A stretch of 64,000 nt of DNA from Leuctra nigra (Eukaryota > Arthropoda > Insecta > Plecoptera > Leuctridae). How positions within the stretch are numbered: position 1 is the first letter of the stretch; each line of letters starts with the position of its first letter. Positions 48,501 through 60,500 of the stretch are shown here, in pieces. A program made the position numbers and the translations under genes. The stretch is from contig OW203762.1 of the NCBI GenBank assembly GCA_934045905.1, positions 19,252,345 to 19,316,344 of the forward strand, read 5' to 3'. The notes under the pieces are model-generated. The model was not told the DNA's origin and did not search any database. It worked only from the letters and a program-made list of their open reading frames with translations.

Positions 48501-51500
48501 CGGCCCATGCTAGCAAAGGTTCATCTTTGCCTGTCCCTGACCATAGCTTACGATAGGGGTTTATCAACATTGGTGCAAAAGGCTGACTGGCACCTCGATT
48601 TATTCACCTATCTACTAATCTAAAAAAACAACTCACTTTTATATCCGTCCCAACAAATATTACTCATATCATCAATAACTATAAAACACATTAATTTCTC
48701 TTAAGAGGCAAACGGAAGCGAGCGGGAATCACACGGTTCGTCAGAGAGTTTTTTTGAAATTTTGTCTTCCCACTAAATAATTTTAAAAAATCAGATAGTA
48801 ACGACCCATTACAGCCTAATAGACTAAATAATGCCGCACACTGGAGTTCATTATGACCTCTGGTGCGACCTCAAAGTGTTAAATACGATTTTTTTTTATT
48901 ATTTGACTAAAAATATCGTATTTAACACTTTGAGGTCGTACCAGAGGTCATCTTTGCCTGTCCCTGACCATAGCTTACGATAGGGGTTTATCAACATTGG
49001 TGCAAAAGGCTGACTGGCACCTCGATTTATTCACCTATCTACTAATCTAAAAAAACAACTCACTTTTATATCACTTTTATACCTCAAAGTGTTAAATACA
49101 ATTTTTTTTATTATTTGACTAAAAATATCGTAATTTAACACTTTGAGGTCGTACCAGAGGTCATAATAAACTCCAGTGTGCGGCATTATTTAGTCTATTA
49201 GGCTGTAATGGGTCGTTACTATCTGATTTTTTAAAATTATTTAGTGGGAAGACAACATTTCAAAAAAACGCTCTGACAAATCGTGCGATTCCCGCTCGCT
49301 TCCGTTTGCCTCTTAATATCAACAGCAAACGGAACAATTGGTCATCGAGTGGATTCGAACCACTGTCCGTTTGATTTGCACTCCAATGTTTCTTCATTTA
49401 AACTTATTTACTGTGTTTACTCTGGGATGTAACTACAAGAATCAAGTTCGCATGCAGGAAGAACACACACCTTGGGCGGCAGATCTTGGTCCTGCGTCGT
49501 CGGTACAGAAAACGAACGCTGGGTTTTGAACAGCATGCGGCCGGTCTGCTCGGAGCAACGACAAAGACACAAAACAAGCCACATGTCATTCAACAAACTA
49601 AACAAGCCCGCTCGTTAAGACACTTGACTTCCAACGTGGGCACCACAGTATTAGTCCAAACAAATAACATTCATCTTGCTTTACACAAAATATGAAATGT
49701 GAAACTATTTTTTAAAAATCAATTCCACATTGATTCTGCTTCTTTGCTCTGACAGGATGTTAGGAATTGCTCTTGAAATGTAAAATACAAAATGTCTAGT
49801 AGGTACCTAGTCTACAGGATTTCTTCAACAAACTTCATAACATTTTGACTCTTAAGTACAACAATACAAATTTACTCATTTCAGAAGTAAAACAGAATTG
49901 CCAGTAAAATTATGATAATTTTAAAACCTAATTAATACGTAACAAGTAACAACATTATAATTCTGAGATTGTACCACTCTGATTGAGAACAAATATCAAA
50001 CTTATCCATCAATAAGCATTCAACACCTCATGCTCGAATCAACATTTAACATTTTATTTTCCCTCCATGAAATGTCCCGACTGATTGCAGCAAGTTGTAC
50101 GATTTGAACAATCATCCCGCGGGCCGTGTGATGCTCACCTGTTGCGGCTGCTTCTGTTGGCGGGCCTGCGCGATGGCCGCTTGGTCCAAGAGGTCCCAAG
50201 ACTTCTGTCTGCGGTTGGCAGGCGTGCTGGAGCCGCTGCTGCTTGCGTCTCGTGGCCGACTTGGGCTCGGTCCACCCATTGTGTTGGCAGCCTGACAATA
50301 TTCAAACAGTAATACAATCTTTCAAATACAGAGCCAAGCAAAGCGTACAATTCCTTACACATATATAGGTACCTAATTGAGCAAGCGTCACCATGGTACT
50401 CTTATGACACTTTCTCTGTGTGTTTGTTTTTTTGATTTTTGTTTTTTTTGTTTTTTTTGTCCGCACAGTCCAGGTTAAACCGCACATTCAATCGATCTGA
50501 AACTTTGCACATATGCTAACTTATGTCGTTTACGGCTGGCCGCACTGGGGTTGCACTGAGTTCTTGATCGTGACGTCATGTCGTAACCTGGTTTTGCCCT
50601 AGTGCTGCCTAGTGCTGCCCCCATTGCGGTCTCAGCCGAATACGAATGATATGTTTTGATTTTTTTGATTTTGTGTTTTGACACTGACAGCTATTTTCAA
50701 ATGGCAACCGAAGAAATTGAGCTCCCGAGTGTTTTAAAGGAAAACCTCCAGTAACAACATCAATTTAGTTTTTCGCGCCGCCATTTTGTCGGAGTACGGC
50801 GGAGTGGAGGGGGCAACTCTACCAAATATTTCCGAGCAAGAAATAGTGCACTGAGTGCGCACCCAGTGTGCACCACTTCCCAGTCGAATACGAAAACATT
50901 GCCCCAGAGCAACTGCGCACTGCCAGTCGAACATGCCACTTGCACTCAGTGCAGCTCAGTGCAACCCCAGTGCGGCCAGCCGAAAACGACAATAATCTAT
51001 GCGGTCCCTGGGATCGTTTTTGAATGGGCTCCTGTGATTGGTTCAAGTTTTAAAAAAATTATCTTTCGATTGGTTGCTCCGATCAATTTGAAATTTAGCA
51101 AAAACATTGCAACCAACATTTTACCCAACCAATCATACAAAAATTCATCCAAATCCTCCAATTGGTTAAAATTTAAAACCATTTTTCATGTGATTTTTGA
51201 AATTAAAACTATAACAGATTGACCGATCAACATAAAACTTCACATGGACATTGGTGCAATCATTTTAGGTATTTTTATCAATTTTCAGTCTTATCTATCG
51301 TAATTTTCAAAAGTTTTTGTCATTTTAGGGACATTTTATTCGATAATCTTGAAATATTTGACAGATGTATACTTCATTTTCAACCCCTGCCTTCTTTAAG
51401 CTTCACTCCAAGGCCTGTAGAGCAGCCAATCGGTCCACAATTTACAGTACAACTAGCGCATATCAAATCGGATGCAGTACTAATTATCTTTGGCAGTACG

Positions 51501-54500
51501 AAGGCTAAATCCTCCAATTGGTTTTAAGTTTAAACAATATCTTCTGATTGGTCGAAAATCAAAATGTTCCGATTAAGTTCAAATTTTGCGTGGTGATCAA
51601 GACCAACTTAATCTTAAATTTTACGTATTGTAAGCCCAATCAGTCAAGTATTAATTTTGTAATTTAACGAGTTTAGTATGGGATGTCACAAGAGATTTCT
51701 GGGGAAAGTATGTAGGTAAGACTTCACGACACAATGGATCTGTTATTCATCCAGAGTATTTATGTGGATATTGAAAAGTTGCAGAGAAAATCATCGTGTG
51801 CCTTGTCGTGTATCGTGACTGGGGATGTTGCATGTTCTGTGCTCGCTCATCAACGTGTTACACTGAGCGTTTTCCTAGTTTAATTTTGTATCTAAATTGC
51901 TTTTTAGCTTTTGTACTTACAAGCCGATTTTCGGAGAATAAAAAACCGAAAAATTTAATATACCTAATATAAACTAATTAGGTAGGAAGTTACTATTTTT
52001 TGGTTTGGCAATGCTATATTTTCATACAAAATTATCTTGTTACAACAGGTTATTTGAGTATAAAGACCTCAATGGACCCTACAATACATAGGTAGATACA
52101 TACTTTCTTACCGTATTAACTCGTGTATAAGACGCAATTATATGTCAATATTTTGATTCTGAAAACAGCCCTGCGTCTTATACACGCATACCAAGCTTTT
52201 TTCCCAGTAAATCCAAGGTGGATGTTTGTAAACAGGGCTGTGGTAGACTGCCACATGTTGTCTATCTCTGCCTTTCCCTCTCACTCTGTCTGGACTACTC
52301 ATACTGTGTCTAGACACAACACTATTAACATATTACATTTTTGCAACAAAATGTTTTCCCTTGCATTTAGATCAGGAGACAAAATATATGTTTACGTCTG
52401 ATAAACATTGCTCTGACAGACATAAAATAGACAAAACACTGTTGAATGGCGATCTTAATGGAATGGGAGGAGAGGAGTTGGGTTTGTTTTGGAATGCAGA
52501 GGAAAGGCAGGTGCATGCCTCTTATAGCAAGCAACAGCTGCTGGGAAAAGACTCCCCTCCCCCCTTTCTCAGAAGCAGGAAATTACTGTTTGTTTACAAC
52601 AAGTTGGCAGTGATTTTCATTCAAATAGCTAAGTTAGCTGGAAAACCAACATTTAGATGGATATCATGTATACAAACACACACTGTTTTTCATCATTTAC
52701 TGCGTCTTATACACACATGCTAAGTGTTTTCTTAAAATAGACTTCTCAAAACAAGGGTGCGTCTTATACACGAGTGCGTCTTATACACGAGTTAATACGG
52801 TATGTTTGATGATGATGATGATGATGTATTGGGCCTCCACTATTGCAGCAAGTTTGATTTAAATTAATTGAGTACTAACGTTAGAGTAACATGATAAAGC
52901 CGGTGCTCCAAAAATCAAATTGCCGCTATTGTATTACACTTAGAATACAAAACACATTATTAAAATGTATTGCACACATACCTGCACTTGAGCCTGATGC
53001 GCGAGAAGGTTGAGATGAACGTCGACGGGGAAGCTGTCGCCGCCGGGCGGGGGCTCGGTGGCGACGCGCGCCAGCGAGTGTTTGACGTGACAGCGGCTGC
53101 GCACTTCCTCCGAGACCGACACCAGCGCCGCCAAGTATGCCGCGCTTTCGGGCGTCACCTCGAACTTGTCGCGCTTGGCCGGCTTGGCCACGATGCCGAG
53201 CAGCATCGTCAGCACGCGGCCCGTGCGTGACACGGTGGTCGGAGTCGTGTGTCGGAAGCCCTTCAGCAGGTGGCCCACCAGCGCGAAGTGGAAGTTTGCT
53301 GAATGGAGTCAGTTACAAATGAAATAACAGTCAGAAAAAATTTGTATGGAACATATTGGTTGGAATTATTAATTAATGTTTGATAGCTAACAGCTGCCTA
53401 CTTAGTAGATAACGACAAAATTTGTTGTTACTTGGTACATTATTTTATTTATTCTACAGATGGTCCTACTAGGTAATAATTAGTTGATTTTTGGTGAAAA
53501 TGTGCTAGTCTTTTCTTTTCTCGTTGGGTTCCTTAAATATAATTTAAAAAATGTGCCAAATATCATCCATCCAATAATAACATGCTTGTAAAATTTTACA
53601 GCAACTGGTTCATGGGTTTGGTCTCCAATAGTTAGCAATAAAAAATAAAAAAATTGCTACTAAAATACAATCAGACTGATCATATATGAACATCCTATCA
53701 ATACCCACTTAATACTTATGAATCATTTTATCACTCTCAATTTCCTCCAACGACCGAGTGCTTGTAGTAGCACCTCAAGTTGCTGAGCCAGTGACTTACA
53801 TTTGAAGCTGAGACCTACGGCATGGTCCAACTGCTTGAAGTGCCACTCGAGAGGTTCTCTCGTTGCCATCATGACAGACTCCAGTGACTAATGAAAACAA
53901 AACACACTTTATCAGAGTATGTAGGTGGTGAGAATCATCAAGTTGGGAATTGTAGTTGTTTGTTTACTGAATTTGTTTGGTCACAGAAAAGTTTACGCAT
54001 TTAATATGCTTTTGCCAAAAACATGAAATATGAGGCAAAACGGATTAGTTTTTGCAGAGAAAGGAATTCGAGGTGGAAGAATGCAGTGAAGAGTTGAAGA
54101 TAAAGATGGGAGTGAAGACAGAGTGATGTTGAGTGACGATGATGAGCTAGATAAAAATGAGGAGAAAAAAGTAGAAGAGAAAGATTTTTAAATTTTTATC
54201 TAAACATTTCAGTGATGGATTGTATACAAATCCTACTCCAATTTATTTTGGAAAAACTATTCAGTATTCACACTTGATGTAAAAAAGGATTATATTTATA
54301 GGGAAATGTTTACAGTTCGTATTTATGTTTTGGGTAACTTCACCTCAACATCCAAGATATAAATCTACAGATACATGTTCTTATTAATTTACCTTTTCTT
54401 CGAAGGTGCCTTGAGAGTCGAGAGTGTGGAGGTTCTGCTCCAGTAGCGCGAGACCCGAGGCGTAGAGCGCTAGCTCGTCAACTTGCAGCACGGAGATGCC

Positions 54501-57500
54501 GACCCAGAACAGAGCTCGATGTATCGGGGATTCCTGTCCGAGATCACGACATCAGTAATGACCACAAACTACATTGCCGAGTTCTTACTACATCCGTCTA
54601 TTTTACTGGTATTACACAGGTGTTCACGCTTTATACACTGCTGGGCCCGGATTCACAAAGCTTTTTCCCCTGCTTATTAGATACAGCAAAGTGGGGTTCA
54701 CCATCCATTCCCCCGGGGGAAAAGCTTTGTGAATCAGGGCACTAGAAAGTGCAACTATTCACAACTTCAAAACAGTTGCAAATGAGAGTTAGCTTTAGGT
54801 GGTATATTATTCCAGATGACCGGGTGGAAATGATAAATATGACTAAGGTTTATTTGCCATTTTTCTTAGATGAGAGGGCAATGCTGGAAAGGTTCTTAAG
54901 GGCTAAATAATTCTGCAGAAGCAGAAGGCTGAAATTCCATTTATCAAGATTTACTAACTGCACATATTTTATAGGTATAAACGTTATAAAGGCCTACCAA
55001 TCGTAAATTGGCTGACATCAACAAATACAGTTAGGGTGCATTCCGAAAGCTGCTGCCTAGTATCAGTGCAACACCCCAGTGAATTGTCACCTACATTTAG
55101 CTAGTGTATGTACGTACCGGAGGCTCCAGAGTTAAGGTTTGAATGATTGCTGAATATTACCGTATTAACTCGTGTATAAGACGCAATTATCTGTCAATAT
55201 TTTGATTCTGAAAACAGCCCTGCGTCTTATACACGCATACCAAGCTTTTTTCCCAGTAAATCCAAGGTGGATGTTTGTAAACAGAGCTGTGGTAGACTGC
55301 CACATGTTGTCTATCTCTGCCTTTCTCTCTCACTCTGTCTGGACTACTCATACTGTGTCTAGACACAACTCTATTAACGTATTAAATTTGTGCAACAAAA
55401 TGTTTTCCCTTGCTTTTAGATCAGGAGACAAAATATATGTATACGTCTGAAAAACATTGCTCTGACAGGCATAAAATAGACTAAACACTGTTGAATGGCG
55501 ATCTTAATGGAAGGGGAGGAGAGGAGTTGGGTTTTATTTTGGAATGCAGAGGAAAGGCAGGTGCATGCCTCTTAGAGCAAGCAACAGCTGCTGGGAAGAG
55601 ACTCCCTTCCCCCCTTTCTCAGAAGCAGGACATTACTGTTTGTTTACAACAAGTTGGCAGTGATTTTCATTCAAATAGCTCAGTTAGCTGGAAAACCAAC
55701 ATTTAGATGGATATCATGTATACAAACACACAATGTTTTTTTATCATTTTACTGCGTCTTATACACGCATGCTAAGTGTTTTCTTAAAATAGACTTCTCA
55801 AAACAAGGGTGCGTCTTATACACGAGTGCGTCTTATACACGAGTTAATACGGTAAGCACGAAATTTGAATTTAAACATTAGGTACCTACGTGGATTTAAT
55901 AGCTTTCTTTATTACTATAACACTTTTGAGTGAATATTCTTTAAATTATCTTCATTATAGAATTTTTAACTATTCTCTTCGAATTGGCTACATGAAGAGC
56001 CAAGTCGAACTGCCGGATATTAGTTAATGTAGGTAATAATTAATATTCTCGAGGTGTTTGTTCACTCTCATCTTGTGTTCGACCGACATTGTAAAGGCAT
56101 CACCGGTCAACCTACCGGTCTGAGCAGCGGCTGAAGTCTTGTGAGACAAACGACGAGTGCTTCCAAGAGAACCATGTCGTTGAAACTCTCCAACGCCTTG
56201 ACGAGGATGCGCAGCAGCTGCTTGATGTCTTGGTCCGTGATGCTCTTGCCTGCGACACGGTCATGCGTCATTAAACAGTTACAGACGGATGCCAACCTCT
56301 GTCGTTCACTTCCATTCAAGTTTTCCACAGATGCAGACTAAACCTCACAGACCATCTCAAAAGTTAGATCGTGAAATATTTCAAAAAATCTAAATCTAAA
56401 TGATTCCCAGATAATACTTTACTAATTCAATAGCCATTTTCAAAGTTATGTGTCAAGACTCAAGCCTCTCTCCCAGCCTTATGTATACTAATTGACAAGA
56501 TCATGAACAGATCTAATATCACAATAAGCAAGAACATGGTAGAAAGGTGGAGGCTTCAACGTAAGCAGGAACATTCATCTGAATTCTGTTATTTGCATAT
56601 CCCTACTACAGCTTGATTGTCAATGGATTGACATATCCATTCAAGACATTATCATGGCATTGCACTTACTGATGCATCCGAACACGATCAGAGCTCTTGG
56701 CTGGAGCGCAGGATTGTAGCAATAAGCGAAACTCTTGGCCAACGATGTCCAGTTCTGGAGCCAATCACAGTCTGGGATGTCGCGCATGCAAGCCTGGAAG
56801 ACATAAGAAACACAACAGTTAATACTACTCTTTTCATAATATGACATTTCACTATTTTCAAGGAGCCTGACTTACATTTTCTCTCTATTAGCTATCAAAC
56901 AAGTAAATGTATCAAGTAAATCTGTTGAATTTAAATACAGCACACCAATATATTTTAGTGGTTTTTAACATTGCACTCTTCTGCAAGTAGGCTGATGGAT
57001 TTGGATGAAAAATGATAATGATAGAGTACTACCTACATATTAAGTTTTAATTGTATCGAGAAAAGTTATCTCCAAAAATTATGATAATGCGATAAAATTT
57101 AGTCAAAGAAATACCAAAATAATAACTTATTTCATGGTGATTATTCACATAATCAATTCAGTAGAAACAATTAACAAACTGACCTCCATGATTTCCAACA
57201 ATGCGTCCGTGATGACTTCGAGAGACGTTAACGAGAGGCGTTCATGATCCTTACCATTGCCGGCGGAGAAGCTGCGCTCGTTGCCGAACCTACGGACAAT
57301 GCACAGAGGTGACAACGTTCAACCGAGCACAATCACGCGACATCGCTTTGTGTTTCACCCACCATCTGTCGTTGGGGTGGCGGTAGCTGGATCGGAAAGC
57401 CGTCACGGCCGCCGACTTCACTTTGCTGATGCCGAACAGGAGGTAGAACTTGGGCAGCGAGAACTCGTCCAAACTCAGGCGGAGGACTCGCTGCGTCTCC

Positions 57501-60500
57501 TCTGTACGAGACAACACATCGTCAGATTCATTGGTTGACAAATACAGCAGCTCACACCATGTAAGGAGCCAATCAAATTGAAATTTGGCAGATTTTAGTC
57601 CATTTTAATTTTGAGCCAAAATTGAACTCCCGACTTTTCCCTACAAAAGCATTTGATAACCTCCCAATTTCCAAAAATAGACACAAATAATGAAATCAGA
57701 AAGCGAAATCAAACTGCTGTTGTGCCTTTATTTAACTTCTATGCTTCATTCCTAAAATTTAGATCTCATAACTGTTATAAAACAATGGGCGAGCAAAAAA
57801 TATGGCCTTGAATAAATTGTATTTTAGTCCCAGCCTAATGAAAAATGAAATTATTCTGATTGAATGGTGGATTGGCAGCATTGACTCTTCAATCCCACGA
57901 ACATCGTAAGTAACAAGTATTAACCTGTGAACGAGGGCTTGGTACATGTGCACAGTGAGTGAATGATGTTGATGACGAGCCCGTGCGTCGAGGCGCGCAT
58001 GCTCAGCGAGCCCGAGCACACGAGGAACGTGACGGCGTGGAAGAGGTGCGGCAGGTGGCGCGCCACGTCCAGGCAGTTGTTAAAGCTCAACATGAGCAGG
58101 TAGCGCGCGAGGATCGCAATGTCGTCCCACATCATGTGCTGTTCGAGCAGCGGCGTCGGCGAGTGGCACGTCTTGTCAACGACCTGATGACACGTTCATT
58201 TAGACACACTTAGATTGAGAATTTTTCAACAGTTAGGAGCAATTGAAGACATGAGGCGATGAAGGAACTACAGTAAAACCTCGTTAAGTCGAAATTGAAG
58301 GGACCCAAAAAAAAGCACTTCGACTCATGATTTTTCGATTTATAAGTATTTTCATAGAATGATGTTTTCCAGACATGTAGTAAAGATAAGCCTCGTAAAC
58401 CTACCCCCTCCCACTGTGCAAGGGTCTAGAAACCACTTGAAGACAGCTGTTTAGTGAAGGGTCAATGCCTCCAATGGTTTAAAGGACTCTTATTATTTAC
58501 GCAATTATATATAATCTGCAGACTGGATACTAAACAAATTAATCACACACTTAATTTTTGACAATAAATCGATTTCACAATTATTATTTATTCAACTACC
58601 TATAGGTGTGGTGTTATTGAAAAAATAAATAATGGAACAGAAACGGAAAGATAATTGTTTGCTGTCATTTATGAATCATCAAAAGATTGAGAAAAAAATT
58701 AAATAGGTGGAAGATTTCTTGAAAAAGTCACTGATTTCAGTTTGTTTTTCAGTCGACAGAATATTTATTTTATGTTGACATCCATATTAAAAGTAAACAT
58801 AAGATTAAATATTACGCAGAATAATAATTCAATGACCAATGTTTATGCCGGCAGTCAGTTGTTGACTATTTACAGCCCTTTTCAGAGTGACTTTTTGCTC
58901 TAAATCTTAGAAACAGGGATTCAACCCTCAACCCGTGTCTGTTTTTTTGTTGAGAGACCCACTTGTCTTTGAGATAGAACAGGTAGTGCCAGCTGGGGTG
59001 CCGCGGGAAAGGGAGGGAAGTCAGGCGGACACTCTGCTCCAAAAATAGAGGACATTTTTGATAGAAATAGTCCTGTATTCTCCGAAAATTGTATTATACA
59101 AAATAAATACTTCGATTTATAAACTGAAATCACATGTTATATGTCAACTTGGGGCCAAATATTACTTCGAATTACGACTTACGCAAATTTCGGTTTATAA
59201 TTTATTTTAACATGTAACAGATTATACTGTGGACGGGACTTGAGTTTACTTCGATTTATGATGGATTTCGGCTAATGGTTGTTCGATTTAAGGAGGTTTT
59301 ACTGTATGTGACAATTTGCCATAAACTAACTTTTTTTCATGAATGATGGTGTTGTGTACCATAGTACTTTTAAGGTCCAATACATTAATTAACTTGTAAA
59401 AATAATCAATGGATGAAGGAGATCTTTACATTGGTTTGCATTGATGATGGAAATTGGAAACTTTTACCTTTATTATCTCAAAACCTGTATTTTGTAATAA
59501 AGCTGCTTCATTCACTTATGTCTTCTATTATTACTGACAACCAAATGAAATAAGTCCTCTTTACATCGTCATGGGTTCAATCATTAATAAAGTGACGTGT
59601 ACAGGTACTACTTGCACAAGAAACACAACAAGTCGGAATTCTTCGGGTATTTATCAATGAGAGCTGATAAAATAGAGTATCTTGCGGCTAGTCTTACAAA
59701 GGTAGATTGAGGGACAACAAGCCTTGCAGGAGGAGGACTTTGTGGCTCAAGAATCTTAAGGATTGGTTCGGGCAGAGCACGGGTCCTTGTTCAGAGTGGC
59801 TGAAGAGTGTGCTACTTTACTCAGATATCATTTGGATGTGATGCTTACCCTGCAGAGTCGTCCGATGACCTTCTTGGCAACCAGCTGGACGTTGGCCGAG
59901 GCCAGCGCGACCGCCGTGTCGGCCATGATCTCCACCATGGGCGACCCGAGACCGCCGGACACCGACCGATGAATGAAGCTGTCCAACACCATGTCGATCA
60001 ACTCCGGCACCTGTCGGTAAACAATCAACCTTTAACTTGCTGGTTGTATTGAAGAGAATGTGGTGAAGAGAGTAGAACTTTTTGATGTCAGTTTCCACTG
60101 GCCACACTGGGCTAAATTTGGTTTGCACTGAAGTGATGTAACTATACAAAACTTAAATAAAATGTCAAAAGGGTGAAAATCTTGTGCAGCCAGTGCAAAA
60201 CGCCATTATATTGACATTGTTCAAGATGATATACAAAACATCATTTCATTAGGGAATTATTGGTAAAAGTTATTTATGTTGTATGTACACATGTAACTTG
60301 CAAAGACTTTTTTTGTCCCAACAAGTTAAAAGTAGATCTAGTGGAGCGGTCGCTCCACCCAGCCAAGTCGTACTATACACTCACACTCACTCAACATACC
60401 GTAAATGCCTAATAAACTGAGGAGCAGACGAAACACTTTTACTGTAAGCAACAACATGGCATTTTCGGCCTACTGGATCTCAAAATTGGGAAATCTCACA

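Noticed and set aside
49335..49365. tRNA-like B box (minus strand gtggttcgaatccac)
   Set aside because: No A box or cloverleaf partner was found at a proper distance.
50866..51222. 118-codon plus-strand frame
   Set aside because: It spans the border between the nested TIR element and family A copy 5; not a gene.
52123..52401. 92-codon frame, also present at 55172-55450
   Set aside because: It lies wholly inside the two Tigger-like MITEs, resembles no transposase, and its conservation is explained by recent duplication of the element.
57257..57538. 93-codon plus-strand frame, and other plus-strand frames over Nf1 exons (53137, 57959, 59763, 63053, 63118)
   Set aside because: They are antisense shadows of the conserved Nf1 exons.
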